Assembly (NCBI GenBank): GCA_028673005.1
Contig: CM054114.1
Coordinates: 122,665,307-122,729,306 of the forward strand
Direction: 5' to 3'
From: Tanypteryx hageni
Lineage: Eukaryota > Arthropoda > Insecta > Odonata > Petaluridae
DNA length: 64,000 bases
Part shown: positions 9,685 to 23,161 of the stretch, piece after piece
How positions within the stretch are numbered: position 1 is the first letter of the stretch
Layout of the letters: every line of letters begins with the position of its first letter
Position numbers and translations under genes: made by a program
The notes under the pieces: model-generated
The model's input: the letters and a program-made list of their open reading frames with translations, nothing else
Told to the model about the DNA's origin: nothing
The model's database searches: none

Positions 9685-12600
9685 GTATGTGGTAATTTCT
9701 AACTATACAAGATGGAAAATGATACTCCATAAGTACACAGACATAAATACACAGAGATTACAAAGGTGTTCTTCATGGGAAATACATATGAAACGGTATC
9801 TAAAGACTGGGCGATTCTCGAATTTTTATCTCCAAAACTATAACTCATAACTATATGCTCCTGCAGACTTCTATGTGGTAAATGATGTCCTCTATTTGAA
9901 TTAAATTTTTAATCTACACCTCACAGATCATATAAGAGAGAGAAATATACGTTATTTGTCGATATAATCATCATATCGACCGATGTAAACAAAATATGTG
10001 ATGATTTGCTAGAGATTTCCCCGAATTTATATCTCTGAAACTATTACTCATAATTACAGGGTCTTGCAAACTTTATTGTGGTAAATGTTATCCTCTATCC
10101 AAATAAATATTTTAATCTATACCTTACAGATCATATAAGAGCTAGGGAGGGAAATATATGGTATTTTTTGCTTGACGGATGACATTTAACAAGATGTGAG
10201 TATAAGTTTAATAAAGTAATTATGTAAAATGGAAGTTCTAATTGACAGATGCAGTTCAAAATCACAACTTAATTTAATTAAAATCCATCCAGCAGTTTAG
10301 GAGATGAAAATTACAACGGACGGACGGACCAGACATGCCCATAAGGCATTCTAATACTACCACTTCACTGTAAAGAATGCCTATCTTCGAGACTAAAATC
10401 TCCCAGATATTTTAACTGTTGAAACTACCAAATTTCTAAATATAAACAACAAGGTATGTTTATATAAGGGTTTTTAAACTCATTGGTATGAAGTGTTCCA
10501 TAAATAAACAAAAATAAAATATCCCACCTGCTGTGGTTATTTTATCTTCATATGCAGAAAAGTACTTTGGATGTATAAGACATCTCCTATTGGTAAGTGT
10601 CCGCTGGGCATCCTTACCTCAACACTTAGTTGCCATTGATATACCTACAGGTTTCCCTCTCTTTATGCAGGTTCACTTTATAAGAATTCGCTATTATGCG
10701 ACAAACTTATTGCTGCTGGAATTTATTTTTATGTATCTTTGATTCGCTTTTATGTGGTTATGCAGCCAGTGCAATACAAATGCAAGAAAGTTCTCCACTT
10801 CACCACAAGTTGACCATTCAGTCTCTCATTGTCTCTTATGCTGTGCATATTAGTACCACAGTAAAAGAGATGAGAGTGGAGTGCATATTGTAGTGTGGAG
10901 ATGAGACAGAGATTTCGTGTGATACTGTTTGAGTACACTTGAGAAGTTTTGTCTCCTTGCCCACGGAACTTGCATTGGGCCAAGACCTCCAGCACTTTAA
11001 ACCTCCACTATTATGTCACTCACAACAGCCACCACTTGTGCTCATCTGCTTCCTTTTATTGGCGAGTATAATTTACAGTGTTAATTGTTTTAAGTTTGTT
11101 TTAGCGCATAAGAAGTTATTATGGAGTAAAAGAAGAGCATCTTGGAGGGAAGTTAGGATTGCTTGTGGAATGTATCCTTTCTTTTACATGTAAATATGGG
11201 TTGTTTATGCAAATTCGCTTTATGCATCACCCTGCATAAAGAGAGGGAAACCCATACACCCACTCCCCGCTTTAAAGGTCCCGATTAACGCTGTTCCGCA
11301 TTAATACTGAAAATAATTTTAAAACTTTTTCCGAATTGCACCTGTGCGTTCCACATTAATGCTCTTCAAAATTTCTTGTGTAATTTACGTAGTCCACTGC
11401 CCAGCACCTCTGCGCATTTACAACACACAGGACATCAGTATTTGCAGTTGCTTGATGGTTCTGTGTACATTTGTCGATGTTTTTGTAGGTCAAAATATAG
11501 AGTGAACTTTGTTTAAATTATATTTTCCCTTTAAATAAAAACACCATGAGTGAAATTAGAGGTTTTACGGCGACTAAAAGCTGGAGAGCGCCAACATTTG
11601 TTTATTGCTCCCTTTTAGAAGGTTCGTTTTTTTTTAATGTAATACCAAGATATTTGAATTCTTCCTTTATTTGGTCTCATTCCATGTTCCTTTATTCATC
11701 AAGCACGTGTGATAATTCTTTTATGAATCGATATTTCTTTATCAAAACGTAGTAAGGTTTCGATCGTTTCGATATACAATTTTGTTTTTGTCTTATTGGT
11801 CGCCTTATCTTAATTGAACAGTATCTTCAATCATGATGCTTATGTTATTGTGTTCCAATTTTCTTTGTGTTAATAAAATTGTGGCTGTATAGTGACTATT
11901 GCCTCACCCTGTATATATAAGTAGATGCAGGTATCTTCTTCTACTCTAATTCCTATTCCTTAATGCTCCAGCGCAATTTATTCAGCGTGAGATCAACATA
12001 CATATGTTCCATAAAATGCATTCTGTTCTTCATTTATATTCAAGTTTTACTGTTCAATTTAAAATATAATTGCAATGCACATGACAACCTATTCTACACT
12101 ACGTAATATGCTTAACAAAGAATACTTTGGTGTATTATTTATATAATACTATTTTCATTTTCAGTAATAGAATCTCGGGAACGAATTAAATTTTATAACG
12201 TCATTTCTTATGGAAGTAGGTGTTCCGAATAGTGCTTGATTTTCCTGGCATCAATTAAGAGCGTTAATCGGAGTGGGTGTATATACCTTTCCTCTTTCAT
12301 AAACACCAATGCAGCCACTAACATTTTGCAAATGTTTACACAAATTTTTAAGGGTTATGTATTTCCGAATGTGCTACGAAGCTAAAATTTTTTGGAAAGG
12401 TAGAATTTATAAAATAATGGAATAGAGATTATAGAAATTTTGATATTTTAATTTGTTTTCTATTAAAAATTCTTAAAGTTAAAACAAATAGATAATGTAT
12501 AGGTGCTTAGAGACAAGCAAGGAAACTGAAATTTTAAAAGCATAGTGCAGATGCACAAATAAAGATTTGAAAATCTCTATGGAGTTGTTATTGCTGCCGT

Positions 12601-12810
12601 TATTTTTTTTTTTAATTTAAACAATTGGATAAATATAATTTCACTTCTAGATGTGCTGCAACTTTAAAATTGTGCAGAAATGTATGGCATTAGTACCCCA
12701 CAATATAAAAAGTACAATATTCTTAAAAATGCAAATTTTAGGGATTGCTTTTACTACAATATTGTCCGATAAAAAAAGAACGAAATCTGTGCAGAGGTGA
12801 AAACCTTTGA

Positions 12811-12884
<74 letters not shown>

Positions 12885-15800
12885 TCTTTTTCTGAAGTTA
12901 ATATATACACGCACATACATACATAAGTTATCAGTGTTTGCATACTGCAAGCGCTAAAAGATCACCATATACCAAGATCTAAACTTGTAAATAAACCAAT
13001 GCAATCTCCAAGGCAACAGCACTTCAGCCACGTGGAGCCTATATGTATTAGATAATAATTTCCATGATTTATAGCAGAATATTTACAATTTTCCTTGAAA
13101 TTAAGGTAACTACCCATAATTTTCAAATTCTCTGTCAATTGGCTCATGTCAAGTTTTCGTATTTCAACTTTCGTGACTCAGATCGCCCTGCATGAGCAAT
13201 AAGAATAATCCTCATTAAGACAATAACATATCTATACACTAAAATTAGGATATTTTGCGTTAAGATTGTGGCATAATCACTTGTGCCTTTAACATGTATT
13301 TGGTTAAAAAATATTGTGAATATCGCCATTATATTTAACAATTAAAGAAAGTTCAAATTTCTCAAAAAACCACAAAACAACATTAAAATACTTTTTATGT
13401 TTTACCGTCACTGCTATTAATGTTAATATATGCAGGATGATTACAAATGATCTTCCAAATTTTAAAAATGTATTATGAAAAAATTAAAAAAGGTACAGTG
13501 AAAAGCAAGCTATACTTGTAAAGAGAGGTTTTGTTAAAGCTATTGATATTTGCCACTTTCTTCTGAATTATGGTTGCCAGATTTTTGAAAACACAAATTG
13601 GGACATTTACACATTTTTGAAATATCAAGTAGGGACATTTGTATGAAATCAAATTCAAGACAAAAAAATTACGTCAAAACCAAATGGTTTTGATAAAATT
13701 AATACATAGTATCAATTTATTCAAACTATATATACAATGTTTATATGACAGCCCCTTCAAGGTATCTAACCTTACATAGCATCTGCATGCCATGCTATTA
13801 CATACAGTAAAACCAGTTTCAAGCAGTGGGTGAGATGCACACAAGATAGAAATAAATTGCATTCGGAGCAAAGGAGATAGGCCACCAGGCCAAGCACATG
13901 TAGTTAACTCTGAGCAGAAAGCATTTTTCATGCAATGAAGTCACTGTATGTAGCATTACTAACCTAGCCATTGCTGATTGGTAGCATCTATATTCTGATT
14001 AAAATTTTGATTGTTGAACATTTTTGTTTAAAAAGCGGGACTTTAGAAATGCAAGTTGGGATGCGGGAAACACCTTATTAAGTCAGGACTATCCCATTAA
14101 AATCGGAATGTCTGGCAATCCTATTTACAATGAGATTACAACATTCTTGAATGAACAATGGTCTGATCATTGGATCAGCATGGAGGATCCATTCCTTAGT
14201 CGGCTCATTCGCCCATCTGACCTACCATCGACTTATTCCTCTGGGGCTATCAAAAATTAAGTTCATGTTTTGCCAATGCCAACAACTTTGGATAATTTGA
14301 AGGGAAGGACATGTGAGGCTGTTGGAAAAAAGCACATATTGAATTTCAAGTTTGAAATAAAATAATTCTTAGGTTTTCTTTACTAGTATAGCTTGCTTTT
14401 CACGGCATCTTAATAAATTTTTTAATAATAAATTTTTAAAATTGGGAAAATGATTTGTAATCACCTTGTATACCATCTTGAAGGAAGTTAAAATAACAAA
14501 CTGTTTCTCACCAATAGCTGTAAAAATAGTTGGGAAAACCAAACGTGCATTAGGCTACAGAGCAACCATCATCAGTGGTGACTCATAATCGACTCTAAAA
14601 ACTACCAGTGAATCACCACTAATGAAGACTGTTTCAAAGCCGGAATGTACATCTAGTTTTCCCATGCTTTTAATAGACACTGTAGAAACATAGTTTGTCA
14701 ATATGATTTCAGACATAAGATGAGCTCAATCTTTCTTTCTTAAAATAAAGGGGGTTAATGAATGCTGTCCACCGAGCAGTGAGCGACTGAAACTGGAGCA
14801 ACTTGTGGCCAGGGCAATAACTCCATACCTTGGATTCAGGGGTCTGTACGAAGGGGGTAATCCAGAGCCGTCAAAACCTTCCCAGGAACTGGAGGTGATC
14901 CACAAACGGAGGCCAAGCGGTAAATGTGCAACACATTCTCTATTTTTAAAATTAATTTCATAAACAGAATGTATATGAGTAAGAAGGATATTATCAAGAG
15001 TTTTCAACAAAAATTTATTCTAATAAATACAGGAAATGCCCTGTAAAAAGTAGTGAATTAAATTTTTTTATTTTTTTTATTGTATTTACAGAAAATTATT
15101 TCAAACTTAAATAACATTCCTACTCAAAATTAAATCATTGGAAAAAAATATCCATCAAGCAGAGAAAAAAATGTAAGTGATATAATTGGAGAAAATACTT
15201 AGAGAATTTTTATTATTACCAAGGCAATGTTAACCAAAAAGTATTGCATAAGAATACATAAAAAGATACAATATGAAAAATAATAAATTAGAATATGATA
15301 ACTAATAATTTTATTTATTACACATAAGTAGTTAAATATAGCCAATACTTTTGGAGCAAAACATCTTTTGGGCAATTGCTACAAAAATATGCCAGAATTA
15401 TCCACTCATTCCAGGCATTTTTAAGGCTAACATTATAAGAACACAATTTTAATAATATAAAAAGCTAAGATAAATGAGAATCTCCGAAAAGTATCAAGGC
15501 AAAAATTTTAAAGAATTTTGTGAAAGTGACACCGCATTGAAAGGCAAATGATAAAATAGAGATATTGTAAAAATTCATATAGTTGTTCATTATGAATTAT
15601 TATATCATGCATAAACATTTCTCTTAAAAAAATTAATCAAAACACTTTACACATAGGTCAACTTTATACACATCACAGAAATGGCTACAAAAAGAATGAA
15701 AAAGCCAACAGATCAACAAAGTTTTGAGCTCAGATGTAGAGAAGAAATGTTTATTTAAATTGGTTTCATGCATGTCTATTTCTTTGGCTTAAAACATTGG

Positions 15801-16535
15801 TAAGATATCAAACTTACAAAATTTTAATACAAAATAATAAATGATTATATTTTTGTTAAAAAATATCTTTTGTAATATTTCATGTCTCTGCAAATGGCAC
15901 AGAAGCATCTAGGGAAATTGATTAGTTCTCATAATTCTCTTGTATCAGATGTTACTGGCAGTATCAGTTCCAAAACATTCAAATTCTGGGAATAATTGTA
16001 ACATCAATTCACCGCTTTTTTATTTTACATACAGACATTCTCAGATTAATCCATTAAATACTCCCACTTTGAATCAGATGAAGCTACTTAGATTTTGTGT
16101 GCCAAGACAATTTATATAGAATAAATACATTTATAGGTGAGAATATCCATTATTCCACCTTAAATTTAGACTTTAAGAGGGTTACTTCATAAACACGTGA
16201 TCAATAATAAATACATATTAGCTATCTTGATAAACTGCAATCAAGCAAGGTATTAAATCAGCAAATAAAATGGTAGAATTTCTAAAAATCTGTAGTTGGA
16301 TCAAGAGCTGCAAGTGCACATTTTGTAGTGTTGCTATCTATGTATAACGTGGTAAAAACATAAATAATTTGGGTTTTATGTAATTTCAGTGGTGGACCCC
16401 CGTCATCTCAATCGCCCTCTCAGTGTGGTTGGAGCGGGACATGTTGAGACACTGAGCGAGCTGTTCATCTTATCAGCTGACCGCATAAGACAAAAGAGAA
16501 CATATCATCGCCATGCTAACCACCATGATCTGTGA
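9508..16535 (+). CDS. Unrecognised conserved-looking gene, 3' part (three exons)
   Basis: Three exons at 9508-9684, 14751-14919 and 16390-16535 join in phase (0, then 1) to give about 163 C-terminal residues ending in TGA. Upstream exons were not found and probably lie further left or outside the window. The first exon encodes a charged helical segment (RQAGLIMFRDHIVLQLKPEI), the second a segment with LEQLVARAITPYLGFRGLYE, and the third a basic tail ending RTYHRHANHHDL. The helical character suggests an armadillo/HEAT-like or similar repeat protein, but I do not recognise the family and assign no function. It reads in the same direction as the UPF0462 gene that starts 2.2 kb downstream. Confidence 0.65.
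9700..10375 (+). repeat. Interspersed repeat, copy A
   Basis: This stretch is an inverted, diverged copy of 48560-49413 plus 53290-53335. Shared landmarks are TCTCCAAAACTATAACTCAT-like blocks, the GATCATATAAGAG segment and the end CATAAGGCATT with GTAGTATTAGAATGCC on the other strand. It begins about 15 bases after the exon donor at 9684. No coding capacity is seen. It is probably a non-autonomous transposon family. Confidence 0.7.
10376..10649. other. Intronic, short shared segment only
   Basis: AT-rich intron sequence. At 10590-10636 a segment with TTGGTAAGTGTCCGCTGGGC matches 23307-23345, which belongs to the hammerhead-like family C element of intron 3 in the downstream gene. Confidence 0.45.
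10650..11252. mobile_element. MITE-like element with 20-25 bp inverted ends
   Basis: The left end reads GGTTTCCCTCTCTTTATGCA and the right end is its reverse complement, TGCATAAAGAGAGGGAAACC. The internal 600 bp has no transposase. The flanks do not show a clear target duplication beyond short AT bases, so the superfamily is open. Confidence 0.6.
11254..12282. mobile_element. Non-autonomous DNA transposon, pogo-like ends
   Basis: ATACACCCACTCC plus GATTAACGCT at 11254-11292 is matched in inverted form by AGCGTTAATC plus GGAGTGGGTGTAT at 12260-12282. The left arm has 16 extra bases between the two blocks. It abuts the preceding MITE. No transposase motif is seen inside. Confidence 0.6.
12814..12879. 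repeat. (TA)n microsatellite
   Basis: About 33 TA dinucleotides without interruption. It creates an artificial Tyr-Ile open frame on the minus strand. Confidence 0.97.
12880..13431. other. Intronic, nothing recognised
   Basis: AT-rich sequence inside the intron of the unrecognised gene, without a supported repeat or exon. Confidence 0.4.
13432..14467. mobile_element. Non-autonomous TA-type element with about 90-bp inverted ends
   Basis: The left arm (GATGATTACAAATGAT... then GTGAAAAGCAAGCTATA at 13497-13513) is matched by the right arm (TATAGCTTGCTTTTCAC at 14386-14402, then ATGATTTGTAATCACC). TA dinucleotides flank both ends. Inside, GTTGCCAGATTTTT near 13570 and AATGTCTGGCAA near 14107 look like ends of a second, nested hAT-like element. 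No transposase frame survives. Confidence 0.65.
14536..14655. ncRNA. Hammerhead-like inverted pair, family B
   Basis: The minus strand at 14538-14580 has ACCA, CTGATGA, T and a helix II of GGTTGC-TCT-GTAGCC. The GAAA box is lost (TAA). About 45 bp on, the plus strand has a degraded partner (ATGAAGA with a GGAATGTAC end). The paired layout matches those near 20515 and 27032. Confidence 0.45.
14751..14919 (+). CDS. Exon of unrecognised gene (56 codons + 1 base)
   Basis: The exon is preceded by TTTCTTTCTTAAAATAAAG and followed by donor GTAAAT. The in-frame reading starts GVNECCPP and ends IHKRRPS with one base left over. Base composition is clearly richer in GC than the flanks. The acceptor is a plain AAAG, so the exact start could shift slightly. 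Confidence 0.62.
14920..16389. other. Last intron of unrecognised gene
   Basis: AT-rich intron with no open frame of note and no repeat shared with the rest of the window. Confidence 0.5.
16390..16535 (+). CDS. Terminal exon of unrecognised gene
   Basis: The acceptor TAATTTCAG precedes 16390. Two bases complete the split Val codon, then 47 codons follow to the TGA at 16533-16535. Composition and open frame contrast with the AT-rich surroundings. The tail is basic and His-rich. Confidence 0.65.
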
Positions 16536-18479
16536 TAACACATTCTTTAATCGATACAAAGACAGTTCTGAACAAGAAGGCGCCGTTTAACATGAGCTGC
16601 TCCACTTATTTGGTTACAGTTCTTAAATGTAAAATTTCAATTTCAACAATCTGCAAACCAAACAATGATAAAATTCCCAAGTGTCCTAATGGCACAATTA
16701 GACATCAGAATTACTAGTTTTATATATATTATGATATTATTTCTTATGTGATAAATGTATTAACAGTGATTGATTGATTGTTCCAAAGATTACAGAAAAT
16801 TTTAAAACAAAATTTTGAATATTTTTACCGAATTGAAATATTTTCGCTTGTTCCATTATGCAATACACAAGCACAAAATTACGTGACTACTTTAGAACCG
16901 AATGGAGTCTAGTCTATTACTCAACAAAAGTTGTGAACAATTCAATCACAACTTGATAGAAGGAAAATCAGTTTCTCTAAAATGCATCATAATACGACAC
17001 TTTGATTCCACTTAGGGCATAGAGCTTTATTGCCGAATCCTCTCATAACACCTACATTGACGTCAGACTGACCAAGGGCAAAATTTTGACACAAGAAGGA
17101 ATCAAAGGCAGATCCTGGTAAAAGCTAAAATATAAACATTCCACTACCACACTCTCAATTGTTATATTTAACTATAGTTTTTTCGGATGATAAATAGTCC
17201 AGAATTTTAAAAAAGCGCAATTGCCGAAAAAGAAGAACATAAGAAAACAACATTCAACTATAAAGTAGCTTCTAATGTAAGGTAGTTTATCCATTTTGGA
17301 ATAACATACGATTTGCAATGATTAGAATTGCAGAAAGGATATTTTTGACGCCTTGATTGATTGCATTTCCACCGCGAGAATTATGCATACTTTTACCATT
17401 CTTATGTATTTTTTCAATAAATATTGTGTACATCTCTTTAATATGGACTCTTTATTTAAAATAAATACATTTTTGCGTATTTCCATGTAAACAAGAATAA
17501 AATTCCAAAGCCAAATCCACGTATAGTCTTAGCTTTTATAAAAACTTGCTAAAAACTAAATCAAATCTTATACTTAAATCATTTTCTAATGCAACTGTTT
17601 CAAAATTCTTATATTTAATCTAAAGGCATCGGTCATTTAATTTTTTTGAAAAACTACAACTTAAAAAGTATAACACTATACCCTAACCGAAAAGTGTTTA
17701 AATCTAATGTTAAATATGCTTACGCAGTACGTTTTTATCTCAGATGCATTCCCACCAATAATAAAGGTGCGTTATCACATCGACGACTTGAGATACTGTT
17801 TTCTGCTGAACATATTCATTCGGTCTCGATTGGTGACCTTTCCTAATTCTTTGCTATATTTCACAAATTATTAAACACGAGAAACCACGCTTACCGAGAG
17901 TTATTTTCATACCGATAACATTCGATTCGATACCTACCTGTGATTGGTTGAAGCAAAAGACTAAGTTTGCAAGGTTAGTGTATGCGCATGCGATTTTCAA
18001 TGAATTCCTGCAAAGGGTTATGTTAAGTCAATTCCTGTAAAAATAAGGAGTTGAAACTTTTGTTGAACCGTGTGTGTCTTATTTTGTTAATCATAAATCA
18101 AGTCAAGTGACTTTAAAAAGAAAACATCAATTTAGCACCCTTATTTAAGTAACACCAATACCAATTTGTTATCACGAATTATTGAGTCTATGTATTAAAA
18201 TCCTTCAAATTCTTTGCAAACTAATGTAATACCTTGCGATGCATTGCCTTGATTGTCTCTATCGGTCAAGGTCATAAGGCCGTGGAGCAAAGATTACGTT
18301 ATACCACGCTTTATGCATCTCAACGGTATGTTTTATGTTTAACAAGCCTTGATCTGGTCTGAATTCTGATACTTAAACACTTAATAACATTTATCAACCT
18401 CTTGCCAATTTTACACCGAATATTCATTTTATACCTGGTGTCATCTTCCACTTAAAAAGCGTGTGACATACGGACTGTC
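16536..18479. other. Probable 3' UTR and intergenic spacer
   Basis: AT-rich with no exon. AATAAA at 17416-17421 is a candidate polyadenylation signal for the upstream gene. The spacer to the next gene's first exon is about 2 kb and shows no transposon. Confidence 0.45.
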
Positions 18480-18697
18480 TCCAGCAACGGTCCGAAAATT
18501 GACGCCGTATTTGAGAACAGGTTTCTCGGAAGAGGAGGGGTGGTGGGCGCGGGAGGGGAAAGGAAAAGATAAAGGGGAGAAACTCAGATTACGATAACCA
18601 GGTACGAACTGATCGCCGTCGGGATTAGTGTCGAATCGCGGTCTAGAGCTGTTGAAGAATCGTCGTTCTGAGCAATTAGTTTCTTCCCAGCATCGAG
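18480..18697 (+). promoter_or_regulatory. GC-richer putative promoter and 5' UTR
   Basis: A local rise in GC content with G/A-rich runs (GAAGAGGAGGGGTGG and GGGAGGGGAAAGG) lies just before the first exon of the UPF0462 gene. No TATA box is evident. The transcription start is not determined. The call rests on position and composition only. Confidence 0.35.
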
Positions 18698-18699
18698 AT
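18698..18699 (+). CDS. C4orf33: UPF0462 gene exon 1: first two bases of the start codon
   Basis: The exon ends CGAGAT before donor GTAAGT at 18700. AT plus the G that opens exon 2 makes the ATG. The remainder of exon 1, upstream, is 5' UTR of unknown length. The alternative start is an ATG at 20043 in an unspliced leader, which would put a strong acceptor inside coding sequence, so I prefer the spliced start. Confidence 0.62.
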
Positions 18700-21600
18700 G
18701 TAAGTACTCTGTTGATAAGCAAACTATCTTGCTTTCGAGTAGCCCCTTACTCTCTCTGCTTTGGCGGATTTTCTATTTATGTCCTTCGAAGTTCCTCAAA
18801 TACTGAAACCCGAAGTATCAAAGATTAAATGCCTCAGAAATGGCTGGTTTTGGCCTCAAGATTGATTATGACAGTGGTTCTTAAACTTTTTTGACTGCTA
18901 CCCATTTCCTCCTCTAGTTCACTTGTGGTAAGGTGATAAAATAAATAGGACTTAAACAAGTAAATTCATTTAAGCCATTAGCATTGAACAGGTTGTTTGG
19001 AGGAATGGTATATATGGATATAAACCGCCACGGAAGACCTTTGATCGCGATCCAGGGGTTCCTTCAAAATCTTCCCTAAAAATTTCAAAATTGATTTTAT
19101 CGACTAGTTCCCAAAGAAACTATATGTATTTACGGCAAAATTGTAGATATAATTGCACATATACCATAACACATTATATTTTTAAATCTGTGGCGCATTT
19201 CTTTTTTAACTTTGCACTAAATCTTCTCAAAGATCGTGGAATTCAATCGAAATATTGGCGTAGCTCATCCAAAACGCTCCACTTTGATTGTCCCAAAACA
19301 AACGGTAATCATTCATAAATTTACTTTTACATAATTCTGAAAATATTCAAACTGCGTTTTCATGCGCTCATTATCTTATCGTTTACTATCGATCTTCCTC
19401 GCTTATCGTCCTTGCAAAAGTACCGTGGAAAAATCTCCTTACGAGCTCGTTAATATGTGTAAACAAGGTTTACACATATTAATAATTTATTTTTGCCTGC
19501 TGAAAATAATTTCGGTGTGCTGCAATAAATTGAAATGTTTAGCAAAAAGATAAGATGATATAATATTAATGGCATAATATTGGTCTCGTGAAAGGAAGAA
19601 TAATCTTATTTTTATAAAAAACAATACTTACAATCTCTCATGCATAACGATAAAGTTACAATTATCTAAGTCAATTTAACCTGTTAATTTTGTCTTATGA
19701 TTATGGAGGAATGATCGCAAGTACGACCATCGTAAATTGGAACTTCAGCCTGAGAAATGAATTTAGAATTTATTTAATATCTGTATGAACTGGGCAATTT
19801 TGTGCATGACATTACCTTCCCTCCACCTTAAACGAATTTCTCTTTCATAGTTTCCCTAATTCCATCATAAAAAACAATTCCAATTGTATATCGAAATAAA
19901 TTACTTTTAAATAAATAACAACTGTGGAAAATCTATCGTTATATGGAATGAAAATTATCTGGATGCTAGGAGTAAATATCTTGATTCTTTTGTTTCGAAT
20001 AAGAAACATGTCCCTGTACTTAACGTCTCCCAGAATTAATGTATGAATGAATGGCTCTTTTATTCTTCGCGATACTTGAATGCCAGATTATCTATCTCCT
20101 TCTGTTCGTCTAGGTCGCTTGCTACGGTCACCCTGCTCTTCCTTGTGCATCTCATACTCGCCACATTGCCAGCAGGACAAGGCGAAGACACCATGGAGAG
20201 GTGAGTGACCCGTCTGTGTGTATCACTCTTCGTCTCGATCCTCACATAAAGGTGACTATTAACCGTTCAGACGCGAGAGAACGCGAATTGAGGAAGACCG
20301 TCACGTAAAGAGCTTTTCTTCGACGTTATCCGCATCGCCGCTCTACAAATCGAAAACTAACGGTAGACACAATTACATTTCACCACCTTCTACGATTCAC
20401 TATGGAATAACGTCTGAAAAAATATTTTTTAACAAGTATGTACCTAGCAAAAATTGAAAAAGTACTTACTTAAAGTTAGGTATCTTCAGTAGCCATAACA
20501 AGGTTATGAATGCAAGATTTTGGCTACAATGCAGGCGTCTTCAGTGGAGATTCATTTTTAGAATCTACTTTCGGTGAATCACCGCTGCATTGCAGCCGAA
20601 ATGCGCATTTGATTTTTTGTAACCTTGTTGAGGCTATTAGGAGTACCAAAGTTAAGCGCTTCTTTTTTTCAATTTTTTATACTTGTGCTTATTTAAATCA
20701 TAAACCGGTAATTGATTGATGCAGGAGCGCAAAACGTTTCAGCGGTTAAAAATATAATTTCATTCTTTTTCATACACTTAATTTGAACTTCTTTTTCAAT
20801 GTTGGTGATATCGTCATTAATGCTTGATAGCAATTTTTAAACTCTAAGAAATGAGTAGCTAACGTTTCATTGCTAAATATTATAGTTTAAAAGATGTATC
20901 TATTGTTTGAATTGTTCCTTTCACATAGAGCTGTCTTTCGTTTTAATATAAACACAGCCTGCTCTTTAATGGATTTTGATCGTAACTTTTCATGTAGAAT
21001 TTTTCATTTTGAAGTTAAATAAACTCTCCACTTATTTTTATTGAATAATTTCTCATAAAATTTCGCATTAATTGTTATTTTTTCTTAATGTATCAATTGC
21101 TTATAATGAGGACAGGCCTGAGGTTCGGAAAAGACGGGGAGGTAACTCGATCCTATACATATAAACCATCCCTAATTGTACTCACAAATTTTATTCTCTT
21201 ATTGTCATCCTTAATAAAAAGCGAACCTCTTTATCGTTCTGTCCCTCATTAAATCTCGGATAATTTACCTTCGTAATCGTGCCTTCCAATACACTAATGG
21301 GAGTTTCTAAAAATTATCTCTAAAACTTCCTCTTTAGATAGTATCTCTGACCTATAGTTCTCCAGGAGACTCAATATTGCGTTCATTAGACCCCATCCAG
21401 AGATTCCCATTCTAAATCCCATAGAGCAATGATGGCGAACCTTTTTTACCTCGCGTGCTGGCGTGCCAGTATCACAATAAAATCTTATCTTTATCTATTC
21501 GTAGAATATAGCATAGAGTATGTCTCTCCCCACACATGAAGAAATATATTCTACTAAATGATTCAAATGATATATCTAAAACAAAGTATGAACTATAGTT

Positions 21601-23094
21601 TTTTCGTTTTTTATCGAATTATTTGCGCGGATCCTGCATCTTCCAGACTATACAAATAATATTAAACGCTAACACATTAATGGATAACATTACCTTTGGT
21701 GGAGGTGGCACTCTCTATTTAGAAGAAACAAATTAGGTAAGTATTTCATGAAAAATCATTATATTTCGTAAAAATGACTTAATAAATGACGTACGTAAAT
21801 GAAATAATAAAGAAGATGTATGACATGAACGGAGTGATCCAATCCGTCAAATTCCGTTTAAGAAAATTCCAATTAAAATCTATCAGATATTAACGATATA
21901 GTAAAAATGACAAATATTAAATTTTGTGGTGATGCCAGGGACATATTGGCCCGCCGGCGTGTAATCATAATTTAACCAACGGTACTCTCGTAAACAAAGC
22001 CTGCCTTTCGGATCGTTTCAATACCTACATTTATTAGATTTCCAGGTTAATTTTTCTCATGTCGCTGTATTAGCGAGGGGCACATTTTATTACTAATTTC
22101 ATTTTGTGGCGTGCCACCAAAAATCGTTCCGCGTGCCACCCTTGGCACGCGTGCCATAGGTTCGCCATCACTCCCATAGAGTGACGTACTTTGCTAGGTG
22201 CGTATTGCAAACATGCTCAAATGAGCGTATCCTCTGTTACCTCACTTCTCCATATTTATTCCAGCGGGATGACGTGCGAGATCAAGACAACCTGGGACGG
22301 CCTCCCGGTAGACCACGAACCCGTGTCCCTGACCCTAGTCGGGAAGGGTGAAGAGGGAGTGGAAATCAGAGTCAGGGCTCCGTTCTTCGGTCTCCCCGGA
22401 AGGCCTGACGGTGAACCTGGAAAGCCGTTCGACAAACTATGGAACTACGAAGGTACGTGTGCTCTGTCTGTCTGTCTGTCCATGCCTCAGTTCGGCTTTT
22501 ATTTTGGCCGGCAATTTTTTCCATATTGGCAGTACACCCGTCACTTATATAACACGGAGAATGCGTTCTGAAAAGGTGCTGCGTAATATGAATCCGTGTT
22601 ATGTGAACCTGGCTTTATATAATAAAAGGAGGGTTGTGTTCCATGCACCTTCGGGCACTATCCTTCAGACCTAAAATTCTAAAACCTCTCTCTGATGCGC
22701 ATATATCCACAAATACAGAGTTTCCTTTTGGCATATAGGTAAACAAAGCATTCGGTACCTCCAAAACGTCTCTTCCTCGCTCAGCAATCTACAATCTCCC
22801 GTCGGACAAACCGCTTTAATGCTAACCATAATCCGCGTTGTATGAATTTTTGGTATCTGTATAAATTAATAATAAAGTTACCGTGTTCAAATGAGAGAAA
22901 TAGTCGTTGTAGCAACGAAAACAGACAAACCACAGAAACCTAGCTCATTTGCATAATATTTTAGCGTATTAATTGATGTATTTTGTCATTCGGTTAAATA
23001 AAAGAGCGATTGCAACATTATTACTATTATTTGTTCATTAGCACTTCAGTGTTTAATTGAATGCACCGCTAAGTTGAAATCTGGTTAAAATTAA

Positions 23095-23161
<67 letters not shown>

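Noticed and set aside
12647..12943. Minus-strand open frame with long Tyr-Ile run
   Set aside because: It is translated from the (TA)n microsatellite and has no other coding signs. The same applies to open frames over the tracts near 23380 and 24900.
14726..15010. Minus-strand open frame of 94 codons
   Set aside because: It is antisense to the plus-strand exon 14751-14919, which has matching phases with its neighbours.
20043..20200. Start codon at 20043 for the UPF0462 gene
   Set aside because: It would place a strong splice acceptor within coding sequence and give a 23-residue extension without leader character. The split ATG gives a cleaner signal peptide. It is kept only as an alternative.
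22191..22571. Single-exon gene of 126 codons
   Set aside because: Only 22265-22452 is coding. The ends of the frame run into introns past clear AG and GT sites.
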